NCBI GenBank assembly: GCA_014871385.1
Contig: CM026426.1
Location: 87,852,886 to 87,916,885, forward strand
Source of the DNA: Ceratodon purpureus
Lineage: Eukaryota > Streptophyta > Bryopsida > Pseudoditrichales > Ditrichaceae
DNA length: 64,000 bases
Direction of reading: 5' to 3'
Made by a program: the position numbers and the translations under genes. Positions within the stretch are counted from its first letter, which is position 1, and the number at the start of each line of letters is the position of its first letter. Shown piece by piece: positions 22,286 to 33,189 of the stretch. Below the pieces are notes generated by a model. It searched no databases. It saw only the letters and a list, made by a program, of their open reading frames with translations, and was not told the origin of the DNA.

Positions 22286-23716
22286 CTAGTTCCTTGCAGC
22301 TGGGGGGTACGTTGCTCCAACACGCTTGACAAGGTCCACTGTTTGCTCCATCCAACGATCTTGCTCAGATGTCAACTGCCCGCCCCATTGTGCAACCCAC
22401 GATGCGTCAAGATTTGTGTCGCAAAAGAGGCAACGGTGACACTTGGATAAAATCATCTCTGCAACACACGTGTTATGGAAAAGGTAACCACATGATCCGA
22501 GCACAGCAGCCCCTGACACGAATCCCTTTGAGCACATCGACCACCAATCCTTCTAGCTCACTCCTCCAACCGGTGGTACCGACCGTCGTTGCACATAGTG
22601 AACAAGGACTTCGGATGCAACACCAAATTCTCCATCCGTGCCTTCTTGAATGCCGCATCAGCTACAGCACGTGCCACATGGGATTGTTTGAAAACCGCGA
22701 CAGCCATGGCGAGTGGCCCATTCTCCTCAGCAAGACGGTCGATGGTAAATCGAGCGGTCATCACGGCAAATCAGCGAGTTTTTTGGAGGTGGATCAAACC
22801 ACTTCCACTTGGGCCTTGTAATCCGCTAGAGTCCCCGATTGGAAGAGCCTTTTCTGCTCCAACAAGGCCGAGGCAGCCGCTGCTTTGGCATCTACTAAAT
22901 CCTTGATGGAGCACCTTCCCATAACTGCCTCAGCGTCATCCTTCTCCTTTTGAAGTACACAAAGCCCCTCCGCTGCGGATATCTCAGCTGCTGCCGGAAG
23001 CTGCGCCGCCATTTCCGCTGCATCGACCAATGTTTCTAGTGTCGGTGGAGATGGAGATGCTCTGGACAAGCTTCGGATGATGCCGCATAGGCCCTCAACT
23101 TGGCGGCGGAGTGCGATGGCGCCAAGTTTGCAGGGGTTCTTCAATGCCGTGGCGAATGGTCTGCTCAGACAATGCAGTGCTTCAGCCACCGAGTTGACCT
23201 CCAATCCGTGCACAAATGTCGCAAAAGCATCCTTCAAAAACCGCATGGAGTAGTACTTGTTGTCGGGGCTATGTCCATAGACTTCATGCAAGCTTCAACT
23301 ATCAATTTTGGTATAATTCAAATCGAAACAAACTCATGGGGCAAGCTAAAAAAGACTTTAAACAGAGTGATAGGAAGCTATAGCAAATGAAGTAACATCA
23401 AATTGATTACCAACCTTCTCACTGAAGAATTCCGCATCGTACTCAGCTTCGCGGCCAGCAATCACTAGAGCTACCTTTACCATGGATGCTTGCAATGGTC
23501 CCGGGATTCCCGTGAGATCCAGTGGGACATCCCACTCATAGTTTCCCACGCCAAATGCTTGGGCGATGCTTTCCAAATCTGCTTTAGCATGTGACATTGG
23601 TGTCCTGGATCCTTCGCCTTCGTCACTGTAGTCGGAGTCAATCACCACATTGCGGCTAAATCTTCTGCTTGGTGTGGTAGCAGCCCTAGATTTCTGTTTC
23701 TTCTCTTGCACCATGG
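22286..23716 (-). pseudogene. Coiled-coil/RING-like family member B (broken)
   Basis: Minus-strand relic. The probable start is MVQEKKQKSR at 23716. The first segment contains LDLTGIPGPLQ...GREAEYDAEFF, homologous to FDLDGLPPALH...GRQAADYDEDFF in the 31-kb gene. A probable intron starts near 23420 and ends near 23296. The next segment, starting MHEVYGHSPDNKYYSM, parallels CKMYRWTYGGDPDNWAFG of the paralogue. Ala-rich helices follow. After frameshifts near 22790 and 22560 comes a degenerate finger (SCGYLFHNTC, CHRCLFC, WVAQWGG) in which the first cysteine of the first C-x2-C pair is replaced by Trp. It lies convergent to member A. Confidence 0.6.
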
Positions 23717-25167
23717 CGACACTCTCAAGTTGAGAAGCAAACAATCGAAAGATGTTAGCCACAGTGATTTCGCAAGAAAAAGGAGGTTAATAAAAGATCA
23801 AGAGTTTCTACAACAAATTGCAAATGGAATTTGAGTCAACCTTTGTAGTGGGCAAGAGCGAGGTGCGTGCTGTAGCAGATCCACAGTTTTGCGTGGCGGA
23901 GGTGACGATTGTCGAGCGTATGGGAGAATTTTGCCACTGCATTGGCTTCTCATCTTTGAATATCCAGCATCCTTTGTCTTCCATCATTGTGCAAAATCTA
24001 ATGAGAAAGGGATTCCTTGGAAAAGCAGTCGTTCCAAAATTGATTGATGGGGAGTACATGCAATTGGTCAAGCATCCCGTTAAATGCTACGAAGGAAGAC
24101 TCTTGGGTCAGCTCAATCAAGATGCTTGTTCCATGTTGTCTAATCTCAGTACGTGTAACCCATAACTTGGAAAAAACGCTGCTGACCATGACGACAGCAG
24201 ATATTCATCCACCTTCAATCAACGAATGTTTGGAAATATGAAGAAGATAACCGGCGCTGGATGAAAGGGGGTATGCAGTGTTACGTGGAAAATTATCCCT
24301 GCAAATCCGTTGTAACCATTCGTATTAGAAAATCAAACCATGTTTTCTTGGCGCAGTTTCCATATTCAAAATTGATCTCTTATTTGCCAGCGGTAATTGA
24401 TAGGAACTAGACCCTCTGTCCGACCAAACGGTTTTTCCCAAATGATTTTCACTAGTTCTATGCACACTTTTGCAAGAAGATTGAATCCCTTTGATATTTC
24501 TTTTAGATTTTCAGCTTATGGGTATTGTTTTTGACCCACCATTGCTTCGATTTTTTTTTTTTTTTGAATCTGGGAATGCTACCTGCTTACCCTCTTCCCT
24601 ATTTCGGTCTAACCTTTTTTCCAGTTATTACTCATCCATTTGTTTATTTTCGCGTGAAACAGAGAACTAAAATAACCCAAATTTCCTTCGTCCATTTCTT
24701 TTCATTGATTTGGCAATTAAGCCACCTGATATAATCATATTGTGTCCCTTACAGGAGATTTATCTGTGCTGACACCCTTTTCCCTCTTTTGATTTTGCTG
24801 CAAACTTGACCCTTCTCTCTTTTCTGACTTTGCTGTTTAAACCTTTTCTTTCATGCATCCATTGTCCATCCACCCACAGAAGATTGATTCACTCTCATGT
24901 TTCTTTCAAGTCTCAATAATTATTGATGTTGTTTTGACCCTTGCCAAGCTTAAGTCCATTTTCTTTATTTGGTTCTAATTGGGGTTTGTTCTGTGCACTC
25001 TCATTAAGGAAGAATTAGTCCTTATTGATTAATCACTGAAACTTCATTTTTCATCCATATTGTTCTTCATCCACCCACGGAAGATTGGTTCACTTTAATA
25101 TTTCTTTCAGCCCTTGCCATGCTGCATGGTTTTTTTGGGGGATGCTCTCTAGATTCCTTGTTCCTCA

Positions 25168-25260
25168 ATATCTTAAGATATATTGAATCGCATTTGCATA
25201 ACTAATTAGCATTTTGATATTCAAAAATCGAATTATCAACTTACACCATTCCAAGGAAAA
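25168..25260 (+). repeat. Direct repeat, copy 1
   Basis: A block of about 92 bp beginning AATATCTTAA and containing CGCATTTGCATAACTAATTA recurs at 27322-27413 with a few substitutions. With the 26167/27089 pair this indicates segmental duplication with roughly 1-2 kb spacing. Confidence 0.8.
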
Positions 25261-25314
25261 CAGTGGGCACCAAATTAAGCACATCAGATTCCAAATAAAC
25301 CATGCTATAAGCGA

Positions 25315-25680
25315 GCTCTTGCATAAGCATTACTAACATGCATAAAAGGAATAAAGAAAGGTGAGGGGATTAAAACAAAATTAATTAAAAAAAAGAACGA
25401 CAAAGGTATCGAAGAAAGATGAAGGGAATTCAAAAAAATAAATAAATAAATAAACAAATAAACAAATAAGAATGATGACATGGCTCAAAGAAAGATGAAG
25501 GGAATAAAAATAAAAAATAAAAAAATAATGATGAAAAGGAATAAAGAAATATGAGGGGAATAAATAAATTAAAAATAATATAAGGGATGATGAATGGGAT
25601 AAAGAAAGATGAAGGCAGGTGGGAGGTAGCAAAAGGGAATATAAAAAAACGGAATAAAAGAAAAGGGATATTAAATTACA
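25315..25680 (+). repeat. Purine-rich GATGAAGGGAATAAAGAAA low-complexity tract
   Basis: Irregular repeats of GGAATAAAGAAAGATGAAGG-type units on the plus strand. A shorter version recurs at 27505-27570. Confidence 0.75.
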
Positions 25681-26166
25681 AATTAAACAAGGAATTAGTC
25701 AACAATGAACTACATTTTATTTTTAAGGACATTGACTCGGAGGCGCATTCTAAATGTATAATCCTTCTGATTTTTCGTTAAAGAAGATGGCGAGTCCAGT
25801 TAAAAGAGTCATCGGCGATTGAGACTCGAAGTTTGGAGTGATACCTAAAGTTGCTGGTTGGTAATGATTACGAGATTGATATATTATCCAGGAGGAAGAA
25901 TCCAAATGTACTGTTAGAGTTCTTTGTAAAGACATTCAATACTTTTCATATTAGATCTAACATTTTTTGTATTAGAGTTATTTGTAAAGGCATCGAATAT
26001 TTGTGATTGGATCTAAGGTAACTTTGAACTGCTTATTTGAGCAATTCCAATTTTTATTGCATAGTATGGCAAAATGTTAAAACTTTTCGTCTTGCATGAA
26101 TGTCATTGCAATTTAATATTTGAGAACCCACAGAAATATAGAAAACACCTATTTTTTGCTAATAAA

Positions 26167-26290
26167 TCTGTAACCTCTTATCCAATCACCATATTTGAAT
26201 TTCCAATGCACTTCAAAAACTTACATCCATCCACTTTTCATCCATCCACCAAAGGATTAGTTCACTTTCAAGTTTCTTTTAAATTTCAAT
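26167..26290 (+). repeat. Direct repeat, second pair, copy 1
   Basis: TCTGTAACCTCTTA, CAATCACCATATTTGAATTT and the following CATCCATCCAC words recur at 27089-27240. Confidence 0.8.
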
Positions 26291-26719
26291 TATTATGGAT
26301 TTTGTTGTGACCCACACTGGCTTTATTTTGTTACTCTTTCTTAGACATGCCTTTGCCTCTCCCTTGTTCTGGATGACATGGAATTAGCAAGATATTAAAA
26401 ATAATTTAAAAGTTGCAAAGAATCAAAATAATACATTGCAACGCCCCATAAGCCATTCATCCATATGATTCCAAGCACCATCACATTTTGGATGCAATTC
26501 TGCTAATTATTTGCAAGCAAACCTTGCAGCATTAAAATGTATACTTAGAACTGATTTCAATATTCAATCTATGATATATATTATAAATGTATAGGTAGTA
26601 TAAGAACATATTGGCAAATCTTTATGGTTTTCAAGTTGAGGGTGTTATATACTGCTGGAAATAGATTACAATATTAACCCCATGACGGTTGTCTTGGACC
26701 AAGTCACTCGTCCAAGGCC

Positions 26720-26998
26720 TAAGACCGTAACATGCTGCGACTCCCAAACCATTACTTGCTGTGAGTCCCATGACCGTAACATGCTAGGGCTCCATGACCG
26801 CAACATGCTGTAAGCCCCATGAGCATAACATGCTATGGCTCCATGACCGTAACATGCTGTAAGCTCCATGACCGTAACCTGTTGTGAGTCCCATGACCGT
26901 AAGATGCTGTGAACCCCATGACCGTAACATGCTGTGAGCCCCATGACCGTAACATGTTGTGAGTTCCATGACCGTAACATGCTCTGAGTCCCATGACA
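26720..26998 (+). repeat. 25-bp minisatellite
   Basis: About ten tandem units of 24-25 bp with consensus CCATGACCGTAACATGCTGT plus GAGCC. The unit keeps one frame for several copies on the minus strand, giving repeated HVTVMGL-type peptides, but this is a by-product of the repeat. Confidence 0.9.
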
Positions 26999-27088
26999 GG
27001 AGCTTTCGGCCCCATGTCCGCTACTTCTAGACCATTGACCGAGTCATTACTACCCATACCCACTATTTTGTGATCCTCTTCCCCAAAT

Positions 27089-27240
27089 CTGTAACCTCTT
27101 ACGCAATCACCATATTTGAATTTCCAATGCACTTCGAAAAGTTGCATCCATCCACTTTCCATCCATCCATATTTCATCCATCCATTTTCAACCATCTACA
27201 AAAGAATTGAGACAAGTTCATGTTTCTTTCAAATTTCAAT
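27089..27240 (+). repeat. Direct repeat, second pair, copy 2
   Basis: Duplicate of 26167-26290, followed by extra CATCCATCC units. The minisatellite lies between the two copies. Confidence 0.8.
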
Positions 27241-27321
27241 AGATATAGACATTGTTATTGAGCTTCCTTTGCTTCATTGAAACTTTATTTTGCATTCATG
27301 TTGTATTTCATCCATCCACCA

Positions 27322-27413
27322 ATATCTTAAAATATATCGAGTCGCATTTGCATAACTAATTAGCATTTTGATATTTGAAAACCGAGTCATCAACTTACAA
27401 TGATTCCAAGGTA
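27322..27413 (+). repeat. Direct repeat, copy 2
   Basis: Duplicate of 25168-25260. Confidence 0.8.
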
Positions 27414-28107
27414 AATCAGGCTTCAAGCTAAAACAAAGTGGACACCAGGCTTAAGCAACTACACATCCAATTCAAATTACACATCCAATTGAAGGTCTAG
27501 AAACATAGAACGATGAAGGGAATAAAGAACGATGAAGGGAATAAAGAAAGACGAGGGGATTAAAAAAAATAAAATTATGCAAGCGATAGAATTTTTAAAA
27601 TCAAATTTTGTGGTTTTACATAATTTTATATTGCAAACAATTGGTGATGAATTTTTTTATTCAAATATAGGGAACATTCATTTACACATCCTTCATATTA
27701 AAAAATACCTCATTAAAAAATAAAAACAAGCTAATCTAGGAAGACCTCAACATGAGGTATTAGTATGACCAAATTTTGTGAAATAAGTATCTTTATATTT
27801 TAATCAGATCTTAATAAAGTAATTACATCGTCATGTTCAAGAATATAAACTTAGTTACAATATGGAAGGAAACAAAAATTCTATTTATAATAAAGAATCA
27901 AAACATATCTATTGTTATAACAGTTGGGCTTTGTTTAGTCCATATTAAATTCCTTCAAAGTACATTTTGAACTTTTTGTAGACACTTGCAAAAGGAAAGA
28001 TGTGCATATGGATGATCCCTACATACATTCAAATAATAACCTTGAAAAATGCCAAACCTTAATTTTTTGCAAAAAAAAGAGGTGCAAAATCTTAATCTTA
28101 AAAAATC

Positions 28108-28142
28108 ACATTAGGAGCAGTTTGGGGTCTCCAACGGGCCTT
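28108..28142 (+). repeat. Left terminal inverted repeat
   Basis: ACATTAGGAG at the tip, then a variable decade, then TCTCCAACGGGCCTT. Partner of 52506-52540. Confidence 0.75.
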
Positions 28143-28188
28143 TTCCATGTTATTTGTGCCAAAATTTTGGGCATGCCCGTGCACTTTA

Positions 28189-28215
28189 CCTGCTGGCACC
28201 AACTGTGCCAGCAGG
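28189..28215 (+). repeat. Perfect 11-bp inverted repeat with 5-nt loop
   Basis: CCTGCTGGCAC - CAACT - GTGCCAGCAGG, a perfect hairpin 80 bp inside the left TIR. Each arm contains most of the GCTGNCAGC-type word, so it may be a subterminal protein-binding site. Confidence 0.85.
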
Positions 28216-28875
28216 TCGCCAAAAGCGAGCCAAATCGCGAATGGGGGGGTCCGGCCAATAGTCGCGCAGGAAGGCTTCCCTCCCCCGCGCGTGTAGTCCC
28301 GCAGGTCGAGAACGGAGCCTCTTCGCGCACGGAATTCGAGCATTGCAGAAGGGTGTCAGCGGTGGTGGGCTTTATGAACTCCTGCAAAACTGACTCCACA
28401 GGCCACCTACCGAAATCGAATTGCCGCTCCCCCTTTGAGATGCAACGTGCACAAGGTGTTGATGTCGAAATGCTGCCAACGGTCATTCCGAACCTCATGC
28501 GTTCCCCTGAGAGAGTTGTTGTCGTTGCGTTGTCAAGCAGGATGGAGCGGTGGAGGCCTCCAAAGGCTGGGCGAAGTTGTTCGATTTCGGTTGTGGGTGG
28601 TCACGCATTGTGCAGTAGAGATTTAGGGTTTAGCTGTAGTGGTCTTCCAACGCTGCCAGCGGTCTGCCATCCACATAGGTTGGAGAGAGCACCTGAGTTG
28701 GGAATTGGGGTTTCCGGATGAGGTTTTAGGGTAGGTCGTACCTTGGTTGCGAGGCCGTGGACGCAGGTTTCAGCCGTTCGTGATGGCGGAGGGTGTGTTG
28801 ACAGCGTGTAGTTCTGGCGGTTGATGACAGCGACGACACCATTTGTAAGTTTTTGAGTTCACAGTCAAAAATTTC

Positions 28876-30030
28876 ATGCATTCTAGTGATATGGCTAGAC
28901 AGCCAAACTCCCTCGTACAGAGTGTCATCCTGCATAGCACTCAAGACTTGGAGGGCAACTGGATCCCCATGAGGGTGGATTGTGATTCATGGGTTATGCT
29001 GCAACCAGCGTCGGATGGGCCTTGGGGTAGAGAGGCAAGGCGACATGGTGGAGAAAATTATTGGGGGGCCTTCAAAGCACAGATCAGAGATTTCTCTTGG
29101 ATCTCCACGGAGCATGGAGCATGCGACCTCGATAAGGTGCTTGTGCAACATGCATATCAACCAAGGCATCTGCGCTTGGATCCTACGGAGGCAGCAACCA
29201 AATTGGGACTGGCAAACTACCTGTACGCGTCGCTTTCGGAGGATTGGGTACATCCTGCATCTATCCTTGGTCCCATTCTTGTGCTCCATGTTGAGATTGG
29301 GGAGGCAACACGGAATCGACAGAGCCACGCGGAGTTGCTGGACATAGGTACATTCTTCCTTAGTGGTCTGTATTTGCCTCCAACAGGTGACACGCTGTAC
29401 GGGAAGGTTGAAGCACTCCCGCTTCCAGGGTTCAACGATGTGGAGTGGCCTTTGCCAGACATTCACACATCTGAGGCGTTTAGAACAAAGCTCACTCTCG
29501 ATTTTGCAAATGCCATGAAAGCAACAACTGGTAGCAGCTTCGTCCACCACCAATGGTTTATGCCAATCCATGTTATGGTTGATTTGTTTGCGGTAGCTGC
29601 TGACAGCATTAGGCGGACACCTACACTAATTGTTTTGAGTAGTCCATCCGAGGCTCTGCTGAGCAGTCTGATGAACCCAGGGTGGAACGAGAAGTTCCAC
29701 ATTGGCCAAGATGTCATCAAGTGCGTTGCCAACAAGACTAGCCCTGTCTTCCGCTATCACGTGGGAAGACAAACTTTATACACCAGGTTCATGTATACAA
29801 GGTATAAGGGGGCTGCCAATAGTAAGTGGGAAGCGATGGATCACCTACCAGAGGAGGTGATGGTGGAAGTGTCTTGTATGTTTAGCAGGAAGCTGCTGCC
29901 AATAGTCTATGTTGGCAAGGGTTGGCGAGTATCCCACCTGCGGCACGAAATTGCAATGGCACTTGGAGATGACGTACCTGGGCAGTACAACCTGGTTTTG
30001 ATAGAGGCCAACGGTGTTCCTGAGAAATAG
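28876..30030 (+). CDS. Unrecognised 384-aa protein of the large transposon
   Basis: An intact ORF with ATG at 28876 (a second Met at codon 6). I do not recognise the family. The sequence is globular, without signal peptide or obvious membrane segment, rich in Trp, His and Pro. Notable segments are the WVHPASILGPILVLHVEIG strand-like stretch near residue 125 and FVHHQWFMPIHVMVDLFAVA near residue 220. A C-terminal piece, IVYVGKGWRVSHLRHEIAMA, has the spacing of a ubiquitin-like fold, but this is a weak impression. Coding continues up to a TAG beside a GTACGAG donor-like site at 30031, and a possible further exon ending with KRMKIVEL at 30213 exists. It is the only plus-strand gene of the element. 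Having no stops or shifts, it is its best-preserved ORF. Confidence 0.65.
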   Translation: MHSSDMARQPNSLVQSVILHSTQDLEGNWIPMRVDCDSWVMLQPASDGPWGREARRHGGENYWGAFKAQIRDFSWISTEHGACDLDKVLVQHAYQPRHLRLDPTEAATKLGLANYLYASLSEDWVHPASILGPILVLHVEIGEATRNRQSHAELLDIGTFFLSGLYLPPTGDTLYGKVEALPLPGFNDVEWPLPDIHTSEAFRTKLTLDFANAMKATTGSSFVHHQWFMPIHVMVDLFAVAADSIRRTPTLIVLSSPSEALLSSLMNPGWNEKFHIGQDVIKCVANKTSPVFRYHVGRQTLYTRFMYTRYKGAANSKWEAMDHLPEEVMVEVSCMFSRKLLPIVYVGKGWRVSHLRHEIAMALGDDVPGQYNLVLIEANGVPEK

Positions 30031-30213
30031 GTACGAGTCTAGCCGAATTCATGTAGTTGTTTTGATGTGTTGGGAATTGGCTGTTCAGAGGTCCTTGCTC
30101 CCAGCAAACGAAAATGACAGGATTTGTTGGATGCAGATCAACCAGCGCCATGAGAGACACCTTACAGCTGCGGATGTCACGGTTCCCAAAAGGATGAAGA
30201 TTGTGGAGCTGTA

Positions 30214-31192
30214 GGAAAAGTGATTTCGGGGATGGGTAGTCACAGTATGTGGGAAGTCATTAGGTTCTTCGCGAAGTCGTTAGCGAGTTCAGGTAGTGGT
30301 TTTGCTTACCATTCAGGACTTTCTGTGGGACATCCTGTATGAACGTGTTATATGGAGGCAAATTTGTGATTACCCTTGATCTTCGTGCTGCCAGCGGAAA
30401 TAGAAAAGAAAAACAGTTACAATTACCAGTGGTGAATCCTAGGGTGCAAAATGAAAAATAGAATAAAATACAAGAAGTCTGAAGAATGGCCGGGGTTTCA
30501 GAGGGCCTGGGTCTGAATCGCAAAATTGCTTCGAACTTGTGGTGGCGCCATTGACGCTGGAGCCTGCTGCCAGCGCAAAATAAGAAAAGAAAAACAATTG
30601 CATACAATAGAGCACATGACCCTTCAGAGGCACAAAATGGAGTTTGGCACTTGACAAATATGAAGTAATTAGGAAGGAATGTAAAGTTTGTTACTTCCTC
30701 CGAAGAGGCTGGCTCCTTCGTGAACCTGGTGCTCTGAACTGGCAATGGCGGGCACAATGCAGCCCTTGGTGCCAACAAAGACGAAAAAATGAAGGTTGCA
30801 AATAAAAAAAGAACCACGCTTGATTCTAATAGAACAAGATAAAAATAAAAAACAGTTGTACATAAGAGATGAAGTAGGTCGCAGGTGGTAAATAACAACA
30901 ATGGCCAAAATTGAAAGGGACCATGGTGGCGAATAATGAAATAAGAAAAAAAAAAAATGGCGGCTAAAGAGCAGCCTTTGCTGTCAGCAGTCCACAATAA
31001 AGAAGAAATACAGTTGCGAATAAAAAGGAAGGGTTACAAGAATGCCATATCTTTCAAAGAGACATGGCAGTCCAGAGGCAAATTGTTTTCAAGTTCGGAA
31101 AAGTTTAAGAAATGTAGCCCATAAAAGTCCGGACCAAAAGTCGCTGCCAGCAAACCCCTAACCCGGCCTACGGAACCATCTAAGGTGGGAAT
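30214..31192 (-). other. Non-coding region with repeated splice-acceptor-like units
   Basis: On the minus strand, units of the type AACTG-T-rich tract-GCTGGCAG|C occur with acceptors near 30980, 30566 and 30387. A related T-rich unit without the motif lies near 30840. They are spaced about 150-400 bp apart. Each looks like an intron 3' end (branch-like CAACTG, polypyrimidine tract, CAG). No convincing exons lie between them. The region is downstream of the RING-like gene and may be its spliced 3' UTR. Confidence 0.4.
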
Positions 31193-33129
31193 CTACTCCA
31201 CGGCTGCATACGTGGCAATTGCCTCAACAAGGCTGGACAGTCCCTCCATGTTGGTGTCGTCCTCGTTCTTCTCAGCTGCACCTGGTCCTTGCGTGGTGGC
31301 GGATGAGCCCTTGTTCCCTTCTCCGGATAGGGCTGCCTGGGTCTCATGAGGAGAGCGTTGCGTGGGATCGAACGCCAAGGAGTCTGAGTCGGGGAGAGCA
31401 TCCTCTGTAGTTGCTGCCAGCAAACAAGAATTAGAAAATAAGAATTATTCGGATGTAACAACGAATTAGGCAAGTAGCAATGGGCAGATAGGTTAAGGGG
31501 CAACAAACCTTGGTCGCCCTTGGTCTTCTTCCACGGAAGCGCGGCCACAGAGGGGGCAGCGGGCCTCTTGCTGCCAGCACGTGGTCAAGCGGGCTCGGCC
31601 AGGAAGATCTCCTCCGTGAGACGTAACTCCTCCGCGGCCTTGGAGTCGAGGTCGAAGCCCCACTGCCCAAGCCATCCTCCAGTCATCCCCCGCTCGCATC
31701 GACGGCACCGGGCGTCTTGGGAGAAGACTGCCTCAAACATACAATGGGGATGTGCCAAGCAGCCGCAGAACAAAGGCACGCAGCAGGTGTCAACGAAGTA
31801 ACGCTCGCAGAAGGGGCATGGGTCGTTCAGGGCTATTGGCAACACCTGGAACTCCAATGGATAACGAGCCAGCACCTTCTTCGGGCGCAAGAAAGCTGAA
31901 GCCAACTCCAAGGCCGAGATCTCCGCTGTCAGCGCGGAGACCTCGGCGTGGCGTCTCTGCTCATCGGCTTCCATCTCCTCCAACTTCTTGTAGACCCTGT
32001 CAATGCGGGCTTGGGCCTCAAGGAGTGCCTTGCTTGCAAGCCCCAGCTTGTCTTGGCCTAAGCGGGCCGCGTGATCAAAGCGCCTCTTCTCTTGGTCGTT
32101 GCCATCAGCCGCGGCCTTCTTGGAGGCCTCGCGGGCGGAGAAGATGTCGTCATAGAGCTTGGACTCCTCGGCCTCCTTGGCCTTGATGTAGTCCCGCTGG
32201 GTTGCAAGGTCGACCTTCACGCGGTCCCGGCTGGCCTCCACCTTCAGAAGTGCCGCCTCCAAGGACTTCTTCTTGAGGCGCTGCTGCTCCAGGACCTGCT
32301 TCGGATCCGTTGCCACCAAGGGCTGCACTTTGATGGCAACGGCAGCAAGGGCCTTCACGGACTTCTTCTCAGCCACGGCCTTGGCAGGAGGGGGCAGGGA
32401 TCTAGGTCCCCTGACCTTCTTCGCCTCCGCGGCCGTGATCAAAGCCTTGGAGGTGGCTCCAACTGGCTTGGCTCCTCCGCTCGACTCCGCCCCTCCTCCC
32501 TTGCCCTTGCTGCCAGCACCGGGGATGTGGCCAGCGAGGAAGTCGATAATGGCTTCAATCTGCTCCCTCAAGGCCGGGGGAGTCAACTTCTGCGGATTAC
32601 GCCCTGGCAGCTTCTCACGCCCCTTCACAATTGCCTCCGCCTTCTGGGCGAAGTTGACATCCACGCCCTTCTCAAAGTAGAGGTGGCAAGCCCGAAGAAA
32701 GGAGGTCCCGAATGCCCAGTTGTCGGGGTCACCTCCATAAGTCCACCGGTACATCTTGCAGTATTTCCTCTGGGCCTCCGGATCCTCACAGTCAGCAACG
32801 TAGTGCCGCCCAGAAGAACGCTCTGGCCATCTGTCGATGAAGTCGGCCTTCCTGCAATGCTTGTCGCCGCTGAGGTCACTGAACTTGAGCCCCTTGTTGG
32901 AGAGCTGCAAGGTGCGGGCGAAGAAGTCCTCATCGTAATCCGCAGCCTGCCTACCCAACAGAAATGGGGCGAGGTGGTGGAGCTGTGCATGAAGTGCAGG
33001 GGGTAAGCCGTCCAAGTCGAAGGCGTCATCCCACGGCGTCTCAACATCGTTGCCATCCTCCTTGCTGTCAGCAACCTCGACGACCTCCTTCTTCACGACA
33101 GCCTCTTTTCCCTTCCTACGGCTCGACAT
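31193..33129 (-). CDS. Coiled-coil/RING-like protein, family member C (transposon-borne)
   Basis: The most complete member of the family also seen at 19.7-21.2 kb and 22.3-23.7 kb. The ORF opens at 33183, but an acceptor-like T-rich tract ending CACTACCAG sits just before MSSRRKGKEAV, so I prefer the start at 33129. Order: basic/acidic N-terminus; FDLDGLPPALH...GRQAADYDEDFF block; a segment with KMYRWTYGGDPDNW; Ala/Lys linker; long coiled coil (about residues 270-420); RING-like finger CPFC...CGCLAHPHC...CRRC followed by WLGQWGFDL. A TGA at 31585-31587 interrupts the frame. The same frame continues to a GT donor at 31508, and a 95-nt intron ending GCTGGCAG leads in phase 1 to an acidic tail ending at 31193. 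The total is about 610 codons. Whether the TGA is a true end or a mutation is unclear. Function unknown. Confidence 0.65.
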
Positions 33130-33189
33130 CCCTGGCGCTGGTAGTGCAAAAACAACACGTTTTACGAAAGGGGGATCGCGCATGGCAGC

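Larger units (their letters stand above)
23763..28107. other. AT-rich satellite-like region, no gene seen
   Basis: Over 4 kb of AT-rich DNA with repeated CATCCATCCACC and TTCATGTTTCTTTCAA words, low-complexity purine tracts and larger direct duplications. None of its ORFs resembles a protein. Confidence 0.5.

Noticed and set aside
26720..26998. CRISPR-like array
   Set aside because: The repeats are contiguous 24-25-bp minisatellite units with no spacers, in eukaryotic DNA.
30260..30997. 245-aa minus-strand ORF
   Set aside because: Crosses several T-rich acceptor-like tracts and is composed of low-complexity Phe/Leu/Ser. More consistent with intronic or UTR sequence.
32071..33006. 311-aa plus-strand ORF opposite the RING-like gene
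   Set aside because: Leu/Gly-rich shadow of the CG-rich minus-strand coding sequence, with no independent signature.
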